Shown: positions 38,804-47,043 of the stretch, in pieces
Position numbering within the stretch: the stretch's first letter is position 1
Layout of the letters: each line of letters starts with the position of its first letter
NCBI RefSeq assembly: GCF_016458235.1
Contig: NZ_JAEMHK010000001.1
Location: forward strand, 496,001 to 560,000
Length of the DNA: 64,000 nucleotides
Reading direction: 5' to 3'
Source: Geomonas propionica
GTDB lineage: Bacteria; Desulfobacterota; Desulfuromonadia; Geobacterales; Geobacteraceae
Position numbers and translations under genes: made by a program
The notes under the pieces: generated by a model
What the model saw: only the letters and a program-made list of their open reading frames with translations
The model's database searches: none
What the model was told of the DNA's origin: nothing

Positions 38804-39535
38804 ATGATCCAGGTTATAAGAAGCGGCAGGAAGATGGTGATGTTACTGGTTATGGCAGCAATAGTCGCCGCGGCGCTACCGGTCCTGGCCAAGGGACCGC
38901 GGCAGATCAGTTTTGCAAGGGAGGCGCCGGGAGCAGAGGCGCGCAGTTTCAGCGCGCTGGTGGGTACCTGGCACGTGGATCGCGACGGCTCCCGCCCGGT
39001 CTACGCCGCCGACGGCCGCAACTGGGAGCAGGGCGTGATGGCTCCAGGGGCGGCAGCGAAGGCTACGGCGCTTTATGGAGCGGGCTCTGCTCAATTCCTT
39101 ACAGGGCTGGAGCGCTATCGTTACTTCCCGCTGTCGGTCTGCAACGAGATCAAAAACTTCCGGGGCGGCAGCATCGAGGTGGCGTTCAAGGGGGTGAGCG
39201 GCAGGGAAGACCAGGCTGCGGGGATCGCCTTTGCTATCAAGCCGAACGGCGACTACCTGTTGCTGCGCGCCAATGCCCTGGAGGACAACCTGGTCCTGTT
39301 CCGGATGGAGCAGGGGCGGCGCGCCACGGTGCAGTGGGCCGATAAGGTGCCGGTTCCGTCCGGCCAGTGGCACGATCTCAAGCTGGTGGTGGAGGGGAAA
39401 AGGATCCTGGGATATCTGGACGGGGTCAAGTATGTGGACCAGCCCTGGGCCGAACCGGTCGACGGCCGCATGGGCCTCTGGTCCAAGGCCGATTCCTACG
39501 TCTTCTTCGACAAGCTCACCGTATCCGAAAGATGA
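38804..39535 (+). CDS. Exported lectin-fold (concanavalin-like/DUF1080-type) protein
   Basis: 243 residues with a signal peptide to about residue 29; ATG 38834 is a possible alternative start. The mature protein is a beta sandwich: GSIEVAFKGVSG, AGIAFAIKPNGDYLLLRANALEDNLVLFRM, GQWHDLKLVVEGKRILGYLDGVKYVDQ, GRMGLWSKADSYVFFDKLTV. This pattern is that of LamG/DUF1080 domains that bind glycans. No clear catalytic residues. It lies 82 nt after the cytochrome and may be in the same operon. Confidence 0.65.
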   Translation: MIQVIRSGRKMVMLLVMAAIVAAALPVLAKGPRQISFAREAPGAEARSFSALVGTWHVDRDGSRPVYAADGRNWEQGVMAPGAAAKATALYGAGSAQFLTGLERYRYFPLSVCNEIKNFRGGSIEVAFKGVSGREDQAAGIAFAIKPNGDYLLLRANALEDNLVLFRMEQGRRATVQWADKVPVPSGQWHDLKLVVEGKRILGYLDGVKYVDQPWAEPVDGRMGLWSKADSYVFFDKLTVSER

Positions 39536-39556
39536 GCGGACTGCGGGAAGAATGAA

Positions 39557-39593
39557 GGGCGTCGTCGGTGTATACGCGTCACCGGCGACGCCC
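39557..39593 (+). terminator. Hairpin upstream of the cooA-like gene
   Basis: A 14-bp stem with one G-U pair (39557-39570 with 39580-39593) and a 9-nt loop, followed by GCCTTGCCTTTTGC. It separates the lectin-fold gene from cooA. Confidence 0.6.
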
Positions 39594-39656
39594 GCCTTGC
39601 CTTTTGCGACTTGCCTGCTTCATAATGCACCGGTAACTCTCCTGGAGGAGCTATCG

Positions 39657-40316
39657 ATGCCGAACAAGATGAAGCTTTCTGACGCAGACCTCCTTTCTCT
39701 CTTCCACGCCGACCCCGATTTTCAAACCAACTTCACGCCGCGCCACTATGCCCGCAAGACCCTCGTCTACTCGCCCTTCGAGGAGAAAAACCTGGTATTC
39801 GTGGTGAGAAGCGGCAGGCTGCGCATCTACCTCGCCTACGAAGACAAGGAATTCACCTTGGCGCTCCTGGAGAAGGGGGACGTTTTCAGCACCCATACCC
39901 CCGCCTTCGTGCAGGCGCTGGAGGGGACCGAGATCCTGGTCTGCAGCACCGCGACCTTCGGCCAGGCGCTGGCCCGCCGCCCGGAGCTTTCGCTGACCAT
40001 GGTCAAGGTGCTCGGGGAATTGCTGCAGAACTCGATCCAGACTATAGAGGGGCTCGCCTTCAAGGACGTGCGGCTGCGCCTGGTCGACTTCCTGCTCGGC
40101 GCCGCGGCCGACCGGGGACGGGTGACCGCCGAAGGGACCGTGGTGCAACTGGGGCTTGGGACCGAGGATATCGCGCTCTTGATCGGCACAACGCGCCAAA
40201 CCATTTCGCAGATCATCAACGACTTCATCAAGTCCGACCTGCTGCAGAAGATCGACCGCAAGACCCTGCTCATCAAGGATCTGGAAGCGTTTCAGGAGAT
40301 GAAGGAAATTTCTTGA
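39657..40316 (+). CDS. cooA: CooA-like haem CO-sensing transcriptional activator (CRP/FNR family)
   Basis: 219 residues from ATG 39657 (GGAGGAGC upstream); CooA of Rhodospirillum rubrum has 222. After Met removal the N-terminus is Pro2 (MPNKM), the residue that in CooA ligates haem iron. GDVFSTH places His80 exactly where CooA His77 (GDMFCMH) is. The ferric-state ligand Cys75 of R. rubrum is Ser78 here, as allowed in other CooA homologs. The effector domain is about 20-110, the long C-helix about 110-140, and the HTH has EDIALLIGTTRQTISQIINDF. It would bind CO at the haem and activate the coo operon starting 225 nt downstream. Confidence 0.88.
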   Translation: MPNKMKLSDADLLSLFHADPDFQTNFTPRHYARKTLVYSPFEEKNLVFVVRSGRLRIYLAYEDKEFTLALLEKGDVFSTHTPAFVQALEGTEILVCSTATFGQALARRPELSLTMVKVLGELLQNSIQTIEGLAFKDVRLRLVDFLLGAAADRGRVTAEGTVVQLGLGTEDIALLIGTTRQTISQIINDFIKSDLLQKIDRKTLLIKDLEAFQEMKEIS

Positions 40317-40352
40317 TCGCGCCACACCACGCTTAAAGGCAAATCCCCCCTG

Positions 40353-40373
40353 CCCCCCTTCGCAAAGGGGGGG
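40353..40373. repeat. GC hairpin (C-rich/G-rich spacer element)
   Basis: CCCCCCTT and AAGGGGGG around a short loop, in a longer context AAATCCCCCCTGCCCCCC that also begins the spacer at 11010. It may terminate cooA weakly. Confidence 0.6.
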
Positions 40374-40457
40374 ACGTAATAGCATAGGCATCGTCCTATT
40401 CCAACCTCATCAGCCGGTCCACCAATCCCGCAGCAACTAAACAAAAAAATCTCCAAT

Positions 40458-40500
40458 TGTCGGCTTGCCGACAGACCGCACGCTCATTTTCCCCTACATT
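40458..40500 (+). promoter_or_regulatory. CooA-type operator and -10 element of the coo operon
   Basis: The palindrome TGTCGGCTTGCCGACA (40458-40473) fits the CooA half-site pattern TGTC(A/G)-N6-CGACA. A TACATT -10 element sits at 40495-40500, placing the operator centre near -41.5, as expected for a class II CooA/CRP-activated promoter. The start of the first coo gene is 41 nt further on. Confidence 0.75.
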
Positions 40501-40540
40501 GCCACACATGCTGCAACGTGTCTGCAATGGGGAGAATGCG

Positions 40541-41440
40541 ATGGCTATCCAGGAACAAGAAACGGCAGCCGAGCCGGTACGGCTGTTCCGCATCAACACC
40601 GGGTCCTGTAACGGCTGCGACGTCGAACTGGCGGTTACTTCTGCGGTGACCGAGTTTGACGTGGAGCAACTGGGCTGCCGCTACACGGAATCGGCACACG
40701 AGGCTGACATCGTCCTCATCACCGGCCCGCTAACCGTCCGCGCCAGGGACGAGGTGCTGCGGCTCTACGCAGCAACGCCGCGGGATAGAATCACCGTCGC
40801 GGTCGGCGTTTGCCCGGTGTCCGGTGGCGTGTTTCGCGACAGTTACGCAGTGGACGGCCCGCTTGAACGCCACCTGCCGGTCGACGTGAACATCCCGGGC
40901 TGCCCGCCGCGCCCCCTAGCCCTGCTGGCGGGGATTCGGCAAGCGCTGGAGGTCCGGCGTGCCCGCCGCGCGGGGGAGCCGATTCGGGAGCCGGGTGATC
41001 GAAAGCAACCTGCCGCCGATAACTTTCCCGCCCGGGGCAGGCTTAGCTTCGACGCTAGTGCCTGCGTGGACTGCCGTATGTGCCGCCATGTCTGCGCCGC
41101 CGGTGCGATCCGTTTCGAGGAGGGGGAGGGAGGCGTCCGCCTCACCCTCTGGCACAACAGCTGCGTCTTCTGCGGCCTGTGCAGCCACTACTGCCCCACC
41201 GGTGCCCTCTCCGTCACCGGCGACTGGCGCCTCGACCACCCCGCTGCCGATGCCTTCCGCCAGGTCGAGCGGGGCGAGGTTCCCTACCAACCCTGCGCCG
41301 GCTGCGGCGAACCCATTATCCCGGCCGCCCCGCAACTCCTGCACGCCGTCTTCCGCCGTCCCAACCCCGAGATTGAAAAACTAAAGAACCTCTGCCCGGC
41401 CTGCCGGCAGCGGATGAGCATAGGAGTGCCCAGACGATGA
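40541..41440 (+). CDS. [NiFe]-hydrogenase small subunit fused to ferredoxin (CooL/HycG-like plus CooX/HycF-like)
   Basis: 299 residues from ATG 40541 (GGGGAG upstream). Residues 1-135 are a NuoB-like small subunit: GSCNGCDVEL, GVCPVSGG and PGCPPRP give Cys 23, 26, 91 and 121 for the proximal [4Fe-4S] cluster. Residues 170-225 form a two-cluster ferredoxin (CVDCRMCRHVC at 175-185, CVFCGLCSHYC at 208-218). The C-terminus has CAGC and CPAC, similar to the tail of formate hydrogenlyase HycF/HyfH. CooL and CooX are separate in R. rubrum; here they are one chain. It carries electrons from CooF to the nickel site. The stop overlaps the next start by 4 nt. Confidence 0.85.
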   Translation: MAIQEQETAAEPVRLFRINTGSCNGCDVELAVTSAVTEFDVEQLGCRYTESAHEADIVLITGPLTVRARDEVLRLYAATPRDRITVAVGVCPVSGGVFRDSYAVDGPLERHLPVDVNIPGCPPRPLALLAGIRQALEVRRARRAGEPIREPGDRKQPAADNFPARGRLSFDASACVDCRMCRHVCAAGAIRFEEGEGGVRLTLWHNSCVFCGLCSHYCPTGALSVTGDWRLDHPAADAFRQVERGEVPYQPCAGCGEPIIPAAPQLLHAVFRRPNPEIEKLKNLCPACRQRMSIGVPRR

Positions 41441-41967
41441 GCGATTTGACGACCAACGTTGCCGCCGCCATGGCCAGCGCGGCGGGCGAGCTGACCGAGG
41501 TGACGTGGCGCCGTGACCGCAAGGGAGTTTTAACAGGCTGGTGCCGGCTTCCTTCCGGCGAGGCCTTGCTCCCGGCGGCACGCGCCGTGGCGGAACTCGA
41601 CGGCCGCCTGGCCATGGTAACCGCCTACCTGCCGGAACGGGCAAAGGAGAATGGGGCGCGCGAGATCGCCTACCACTTCGACCTGGACGGCGCCACGCTG
41701 ACCCTGACGGTAATCCTCCCGCTGGAGTGGGCGCGGGTCCCCTCGCTTACCCCCATCTTCCGCAACTGCGATTGGCAGGAGCGGGAGCTGATGGAACTGT
41801 ACGACGTGCAGGTGGTGGGGCATCCCGACCCGAGGCGCCTGTTCCTCGATCACTCGCTCCCCCACGCCCCCTTCGAGCGCCTGGTGCCGTATTCCACTTT
41901 CACCAACGCGGCCACCAGCAAGGCCCTCTGGGACAAGGTGCTGGCGGACGACCGGGAGGACGCATGA
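41437..41967 (+). CDS. NuoC-like subunit of CO-induced hydrogenase (CooU/EchD-like)
   Basis: 176 residues with 4-nt overlaps to both neighbours. The C-terminal half has the 30-kDa NADH dehydrogenase signature: VPSLTPIFRNCDWQERELMELYDVQVVGHPDPRRLFLDH. The N-terminal half is a weakly conserved alpha/beta domain. No cofactor ligand is expected. It is a structural subunit that links small and large subunits at the membrane arm in complex I-like enzymes. Called CooU by position and length. Confidence 0.82.
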   Translation: MSDLTTNVAAAMASAAGELTEVTWRRDRKGVLTGWCRLPSGEALLPAARAVAELDGRLAMVTAYLPERAKENGAREIAYHFDLDGATLTLTVILPLEWARVPSLTPIFRNCDWQERELMELYDVQVVGHPDPRRLFLDHSLPHAPFERLVPYSTFTNAATSKALWDKVLADDREDA

Positions 41968-43046
41968 CAACGAAAATCATCGAGATGGGGCCGCACCAGT
42001 TGGCGCTCGAGGAGCCCATGTACTTCCGGGTGCAGTTGGAAGGGGACCGGGTCGCCGACCTGGACGTCATGCCGGGGCAGGTGCATCGCGGCATGGAGCA
42101 CCTGGTCATGCGCCGCAACCTGTACCAGAACATCACCCTGCTGGAGCGCCTCTGTTCGCTCTGCTCCAACAGCCATCCCAGCACCTTCTGCGCGGCGGTC
42201 GAAGACGTGGCCGGTATCGCCATCCCGGAGCGGGCCGAGTACCTGCGCGCCGTGGCGGACGAGATCAAGCGCATCGCCTCGCATCTCTTCTGCTGCGCGG
42301 TTCAGGCCAACGCCATCGGCGAAACAACGCTCTTTCGCCGGGTGATGGAGATCCGCGAAATCATGCAGCGCGCTAAGGAGGCCATCTACGGCAACCGGAT
42401 GGACCTGGCCGCCAACGTCATCGGCGGCGTGCGCTACGACCTCACCCCCGAGGCCGCCAGCTACCTGGCCCAGGCTATGGAACAGATGAAAAAGCCGCTG
42501 GACGAGCTCTACCTGCAGTTTGGCAACAACCCGGTGCTCATGGGCCGCATGGCCTGGGTGGGGGTGCTGCCGCGCGAGGCCGCGGTCGAGTGCGCCGTGG
42601 TGGGGCCGGTGGCACGCGCCTGCGGCATCGACTATGACGTGCGCAAGAAGAGCCCCTACGGCGCCTACGACCGGCTCGACTTCGAGGTGGCGCTGCAAAC
42701 GGCGGGGGACGTCCGGGCGCGCAACATGGTGCGGCTCGCCGAGGCTCGCCAGTCGGTATCGCTCATCGAGCAGTGCCTGGCCAAACTCCCGGTCGGGCCG
42801 CTCAGCGCCGACACGCTCCCCGAGATCCCGGCGGGGGAGGCCATCGCCAAGTCGGAAGCGCCGCGCGGCGAGCTCATGTACTACCTGCGCACCGACGGCT
42901 CGGACTTCCCGGTGCGCCTGAAGTGGCGCGTCCCCTCTTACATGAACTGGGATGCCCTCAAGGTGATGTTGAAAGGGGAGCCGGTAGCCAACATCCCGCT
43001 CATCGTGAACAGCATCGACCCCTGCATCGCCTGCACGGACCGCTAG
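41964..43046 (+). CDS. cooH: [NiFe]-hydrogenase large (catalytic) subunit, CooH/EchE-like
   Basis: 360 residues. Both nickel-binding motifs are intact: RLCSLCSNSH (Cys 64 and 67, the RxCGxC-type L1) and DPCIACTDR as the last nine residues (Cys 354 and 357, L2). This sets it apart from NuoD, which has lost these cysteines. The chain ends right after the L2 motif, as in CooH, so no C-terminal maturation cleavage is needed. It should reduce protons with electrons from CO (or the reverse) at the Ni-Fe site. The start overlaps the NuoC-like stop (ATGA). No membrane subunit gene follows. Confidence 0.88.
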   Translation: MTTKIIEMGPHQLALEEPMYFRVQLEGDRVADLDVMPGQVHRGMEHLVMRRNLYQNITLLERLCSLCSNSHPSTFCAAVEDVAGIAIPERAEYLRAVADEIKRIASHLFCCAVQANAIGETTLFRRVMEIREIMQRAKEAIYGNRMDLAANVIGGVRYDLTPEAASYLAQAMEQMKKPLDELYLQFGNNPVLMGRMAWVGVLPREAAVECAVVGPVARACGIDYDVRKKSPYGAYDRLDFEVALQTAGDVRARNMVRLAEARQSVSLIEQCLAKLPVGPLSADTLPEIPAGEAIAKSEAPRGELMYYLRTDGSDFPVRLKWRVPSYMNWDALKVMLKGEPVANIPLIVNSIDPCIACTDR

Positions 43047-43054
43047 GAGGCGCC

Positions 43055-43408
43055 ATGCACGAGATCACCCTGGTCACGGGGCTTTTCGAGATCATCAACG
43101 AGCAGGTGGCGGCACAGGGGATCAAGTCCATCTCCAGGGTGCGCCTCAAGGTGGGGGAGTTGGCGGCGGTGGAGCCGATGACGCTGGCGGCCTGCTTCGA
43201 GGTGGTGGCGGAGGGGACCGTGGCCCAAGGGGCGCAACTGGAGATAGTGGAGGTGCCGCTCACCGGGCGCTGCCGAGGCTGCGGGGAGAGTTTTAGGATC
43301 GTGAATTTCAACTTTAGCTGCCCTGCTTGCGGGGGAGGGGACGTCGAGTTGGTTGGCGGGCGGGAACTGTATCTGGAGAGCCTGGAAGCAACCATGAAAT
43401 CCCTTTAG
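43055..43408 (+). CDS. hypA: Hydrogenase nickel incorporation protein HypA
   Basis: 117 residues behind AGGAGG. MHEITL with His2 (nickel ligand), then RVRLKVGELAAVEPMTLAACFEVV, and the zinc site CRGC...CPAC near 74-93. It delivers Ni to the CooH-like subunit with HypB, which is not in this window; the His-tailed CooC may share this nickel role. It is 8 nt after cooH, so in the same transcript. Confidence 0.92.
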   Translation: MHEITLVTGLFEIINEQVAAQGIKSISRVRLKVGELAAVEPMTLAACFEVVAEGTVAQGAQLEIVEVPLTGRCRGCGESFRIVNFNFSCPACGGGDVELVGGRELYLESLEATMKSL

Positions 43409-43414
43409 CAACGC

Positions 43415-43433
43415 TCCTCCCCCAAGAGGGGGG
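43415..43433. repeat. GC hairpin (C-rich/G-rich spacer element)
   Basis: CCTCCCCC-AAG-AGGGGGG between hypA and cooF. It could lower read-through into the cooFS part of the operon. Confidence 0.5.
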
Positions 43434-43495
43434 ACGTGGACGTGGACGGGTGGATGGAAGACGATGAGTAATCTGGACATGCAAAGGAGACCACA

Positions 43496-44062
43496 ATGAA
43501 GCGACAACGTGAAAATGCCATCGTATTTGCCGACCCGGAGCGCTGTCTCGGCTGTCACGGCTGCGAGATGGCCTGTGCCGTGGCCCATTCCGGGACCGGG
43601 CTGCACCAGGCGGCGCTCGCGGGGCTGACCCTGAGGCCGAGGAACCGCGTGGTGGCGGCAGGCGGCGTGATGATGCCGGTACAATGCCGCCAGTGCGAGG
43701 ACGCCCCCTGCGCCGCGGCCTGCCCCACCGGCGCAATGCTGCAGGAGAGCGGGCAGGTCGGGGTGCGCGAGAAGAACTGCGTCGGGTGCAAGGTCTGCGT
43801 CATGGTCTGCCCCTTCGGCGCCATCAGCGTGAAGCGCGAGGGGGCCGATCACGATAACTGCCGCACCAACGGCGGCATCGCGCGCAAGTGCGACCTCTGC
43901 GCCAGCACCGGCCGCGACATCCCCGCCTGCGTCGAGGCCTGCCCGACCAAGGCGCTCACCCTGGTGGACCTGGAAGAGTACCGTCAGACCCTTATTGAGG
44001 CGCGGGCCGCCGAGCTGGCCCAATCGCTCCAACATCTCAAATCAAGGAAGGCAAGGATATGA
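43496..44062 (+). CDS. cooF: CooF-like iron-sulfur electron-transfer subunit
   Basis: 188 residues behind AAAGGAG. Four cysteine groups: CLGCHGCEMAC, CRQCEDAPCAAACP, CVGCKVCVMVCP and CDLCASTGRDIPACVEACP. This is the arrangement of CooF/HycB/DmsB-like proteins with four [4Fe-4S] clusters. It accepts electrons from CooS and passes them to the hydrogenase or other acceptors. The stop overlaps the cooS start (ATGA), a strong sign of tight coupling. Confidence 0.92.
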   Translation: MKRQRENAIVFADPERCLGCHGCEMACAVAHSGTGLHQAALAGLTLRPRNRVVAAGGVMMPVQCRQCEDAPCAAACPTGAMLQESGQVGVREKNCVGCKVCVMVCPFGAISVKREGADHDNCRTNGGIARKCDLCASTGRDIPACVEACPTKALTLVDLEEYRQTLIEARAAELAQSLQHLKSRKARI

Positions 44063-45966
44063 CCATGAAGCTCAGCACCGATCCGTCCGCGGCGACCCTG
44101 TTGCCCATCGCCAAAAAAGAAGGCATCTCCACCGTTTGGGACCGTCACCGCGCCATGCAGCCCCAGTGCGGCTTCGGCCAGTTGGGCGTCTGCTGCCGCA
44201 TCTGTTGGAAAGGGCCCTGCCGCGTCGACCCGTTCGGCGACGGCCCCCAGCGCGGCATCTGCGGCGCCGACGCTGACACCATCGTGGCCAGGAACGTGAT
44301 CCGCATGATCGCGGCCGGGGCCGCCGGGCACTCCGAGCACGGCCGTCACGTAGCGCTTGCCCTGCAGGGCGTGGCCGAAGGGAGGCTCCCCGCCTACCAG
44401 ATCCGCGACGAGGCCAAGCTGCGCGCGGTCGCGGCGAAGCTGGACATCTGCACGGAGGGGCAGGACATCCCGGCCATCGCCGCCGCGGTGGCCAAGGCGA
44501 CCTTGGAGGACTTTCAGAATCAGGATCACGACGCCCCCTGTAACTGGATTGAGGCCACCCTTACCAAGAAACGCCTGGAGCGCCTGCAGGCCCTGCACGT
44601 CCTGCCGCACAACATCGACGCCGTCATCACCCAGATCATGGGGCGCACCCTGGTCGGGTGCGACGCCGACCCGGTCAACCTGATCCTGGGTGGCATCAAG
44701 GGGGCGCTGGCCGACTTCAACGGCATGTGCCTCGCCACCGAACTCTCCGACGCCCTCTTCGGGACCCCGAGCCCGGTGATCACCGCAGCCAATCTCGGCG
44801 TCATCAAGCCGGACGCGGTCAACATCGCGGTGCACGGCCATAACCCGCTCCTGAGCGAAGTGGTCTGCGAGGTCGCCGGGCAGATGGACGAGGAGGCCAG
44901 GAAGGCCGGCGCACCGGCCGGCATCAACATCGTCGGCATCTGCTGCACCGGCAACGAGGTCATGGTGCGCCACGGCATCCCGCTGGCCGCGAACTACCTC
45001 TCGCAGGAACTGGCATTGGTCACCGGCGCGGTCGACGCCATGGTGGTCGACGTGCAGTGCATCATGCCCTCGGTGAGCGAGATAGGCGCCTGCTTCCACA
45101 CCGCCGTGATCACCACTATGGCCGAGAACAAGATCCCGGGCGCGACGCACGTGGACTTCAAGGAAGAGACCGCCCTGGAGAGCGCGCGCCGCATCGTCGC
45201 CACCGCCATCGAGGCTTACAAGCGGCGCGACCCGCGTCGGGTCAACATCCCTGACTTCAAGCAGACCGCCATCGTCGGTTTCGGCGTGGAGTCCGTGGTG
45301 GCCGCGCTGGCGACCCTCAACGCCGAAGATCCGCTCCAGCCGCTCATCGAGAACATCGCCAACGGCAACATCCGCGGCATCGCCCTCTTCGCCGGCTGCA
45401 ACTCGACCCAGGTTGCCCAAGACAGCAGCTTCGTCACCATGGCCAAGAAGCTCGCCGCCAACAACGTGCTCATGCTCGCGACCGGCTGCGGCGCCGGCTC
45501 CTTCGCCAAGCACGGTCTGATGACCCAGGAGGCGACGCTGGAGTACGCGGGCGATTCGCTCAAGGCGGTCATGACCGCCATCGGCACCTCGGCCGGTCTG
45601 AACGGGCCGCTCCCCCTGGTGCTGCACATGGGTTCCTGCGTGGACAACAGCCGCGCCGTCCAGGTGGCGGTGGCCGTCGCCGACAAGCTCGGCGTCGATC
45701 TCGACCAGTTGCCGTTGGTGGCCTCCGCGCCCGAGGCGATGTCGGAGAAGGCGGTCGCCATCGGCACCTGGAGTGTCGCGCTGGGCATCCCGACCCACCT
45801 GGGCACCATGCCCCAGGTGACCGGTTCGGCCAAGGTGACCGAATTGCTGACTCAGACCGCCAAGGATCTCTTGGGTGGCTACTTCCTGGTGGAGCTCGAC
45901 CCGAACCTCGCCGCGGACAAGCTCCTGGAGGTGATCGAGGAGCGCAGGAAGGGGCTGGGGATTTAG
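44059..45966 (+). CDS. cooS: Anaerobic Ni-containing carbon monoxide dehydrogenase catalytic subunit
   Basis: 635 residues (639 in R. rubrum). N-terminal cysteines 37 and 45 (D-cluster) and 46, 49, 54 and 68 (B-cluster) are all present in CGFGQLGVCCRICWKGPC and GICGAD. C-cluster regions: NIAVHGHNPLL (His ligand), CCTGNEVMVRHG, FAGCNSTQ, ATGCGAGSFAKHG and HMGSCVDNSRA. It oxidises CO with water to CO2 plus two electrons as a homodimer. No acetyl-CoA synthase gene is nearby, so the context is CO oxidation, not acetyl-CoA synthesis. A second in-frame ATG (44065) is possible. Confidence 0.96.
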   Translation: MTMKLSTDPSAATLLPIAKKEGISTVWDRHRAMQPQCGFGQLGVCCRICWKGPCRVDPFGDGPQRGICGADADTIVARNVIRMIAAGAAGHSEHGRHVALALQGVAEGRLPAYQIRDEAKLRAVAAKLDICTEGQDIPAIAAAVAKATLEDFQNQDHDAPCNWIEATLTKKRLERLQALHVLPHNIDAVITQIMGRTLVGCDADPVNLILGGIKGALADFNGMCLATELSDALFGTPSPVITAANLGVIKPDAVNIAVHGHNPLLSEVVCEVAGQMDEEARKAGAPAGINIVGICCTGNEVMVRHGIPLAANYLSQELALVTGAVDAMVVDVQCIMPSVSEIGACFHTAVITTMAENKIPGATHVDFKEETALESARRIVATAIEAYKRRDPRRVNIPDFKQTAIVGFGVESVVAALATLNAEDPLQPLIENIANGNIRGIALFAGCNSTQVAQDSSFVTMAKKLAANNVLMLATGCGAGSFAKHGLMTQEATLEYAGDSLKAVMTAIGTSAGLNGPLPLVLHMGSCVDNSRAVQVAVAVADKLGVDLDQLPLVASAPEAMSEKAVAIGTWSVALGIPTHLGTMPQVTGSAKVTELLTQTAKDLLGGYFLVELDPNLAADKLLEVIEERRKGLGI

Positions 45967-45975
45967 ACATAGATT

Positions 45976-45998
45976 CCCCCTCCCGTCAAGGGAGGGGG
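45976..45998. repeat. GC hairpin between cooS and cooC
   Basis: Perfect 9-bp stem CCCCCTCCC / GGGAGGGGG with a GTCAA loop, 10 nt after the cooS stop. It may reduce cooC expression relative to cooS. Confidence 0.7.
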
Positions 45999-46021
45999 AG
46001 TTAAGACAAGGAGCAGGAATT

Positions 46022-46912
46022 ATGTGCGACCATCACAACCACGCGCATCATCACGATCACGATCATGACCACCACCACGACCATGATCACCATCACACCC
46101 ATCTTCACGCCGTCCCCCAGCGCGGGCCTGGGCTGAAGATCGCGGTCACCGGCAAGGGGGGCGTGGGCAAGACCACTTTCGCGAGCCTCCTCTGCCGCGC
46201 CTTCGCCGACGACGGCGCCAGGGTGCTCGCCGTGGACGCCGACCCGGACGCCAATTTCGCGTCAGCGCTCGGCATTCCGGCGGAGCGCGCGGCGGAACTC
46301 CAGCCGGTGGCGCGCATGAAGGAACTCGCCGAGGAGCGCACCGGCGCGAGCGGCGGCTACGGCTCCTTCTTCAAGCTGAACCCGAAGGTGAACGACCTGC
46401 CGGAGAAGTTCTGCCTGGAGCACGACGGGGTCCGCTTCCTCTGGATGGGAACCCTGGAACAGGGGGGGAGCGGCTGTGCCTGCCCGGAGAGCACCCTGGT
46501 CAAGCGCCTGATGGGGCACCTGCTTTTAGAGTGCAACGAGGTGGTCGTCATGGACATGGAGGCGGGGCTCGAGCACCTCGGGCGCCGCACCGCTGAATCG
46601 GTGGACGCCCTGGTGGTCGTGGTGGAGCCGGGGCAGCGCAGCCTGCAGACGGCCCAGCAGATCATGCGGCTCGCGGGTGACGTCGGCATCGAGGAGGTGT
46701 TCGTGGTCGGGAGCAAGGTACGTGACGCGGAAGACCGCCGCCTGATCGAGGAGGCGGTCCCGGCCGAGCGCCTGTTGGGAGCCATCAGCTTCTGCGAGGG
46801 GGTGCGCCGCGCGGACCGCGAAAACCTCCCCCCGGACCGGCTGAGTCCGGAGGCACTCCGGGAGGTGCACGTCATCAAACAGCGCCTGCTTTCACTGCGG
46901 GGCAAAGGGTAG
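46022..46912 (+). CDS. cooC: CODH nickel-insertion ATPase CooC with His-rich N-terminal extension
   Basis: 296 residues. Residues 3-29 contain 17 His and 6 Asp, a nickel-storage tail like that of CooJ or some HypB proteins, here fused to CooC. The MinD-type ATPase domain starts near 38: GKGGVGKTT (Walker A with signature Lys), VDADPDAN and DMEAGLEHLGR. GCACPE (CxC) near 157 is the dimer-interface metal site of CooC. It inserts Ni into the CooS C-cluster. No separate cooT/cooJ genes are present. Confidence 0.92.
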   Translation: MCDHHNHAHHHDHDHDHHHDHDHHHTHLHAVPQRGPGLKIAVTGKGGVGKTTFASLLCRAFADDGARVLAVDADPDANFASALGIPAERAAELQPVARMKELAEERTGASGGYGSFFKLNPKVNDLPEKFCLEHDGVRFLWMGTLEQGGSGCACPESTLVKRLMGHLLLECNEVVVMDMEAGLEHLGRRTAESVDALVVVVEPGQRSLQTAQQIMRLAGDVGIEEVFVVGSKVRDAEDRRLIEEAVPAERLLGAISFCEGVRRADRENLPPDRLSPEALREVHVIKQRLLSLRGKG

Positions 46913-47008
46913 TAACGGGTCTGCACCCTTCCATGTCATCTTCCCCCACCCCCTGCCTCTCCCGCCACGGGGGGGAAGAACGGACACCGATCTTCAAAGG
47001 TCTACCGT

Positions 47009-47043
47009 ATGGGCCGCACATCAATTGATGGCGGCCCATTTTA
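47009..47043 (+). terminator. Rho-independent terminator of the coo operon
   Basis: ATGGGCCGC (47009-47017) pairs with GCGGCCCAT (47031-47039), followed by TTTTAGTTT. It lies 97 nt after cooC. Confidence 0.75.

Noticed and set aside
43984-45798. 604-codon minus-strand frame over cooS
   Set aside because: Antisense to cooS with its complete metal-ligand set; the composition is that of a shadow frame.
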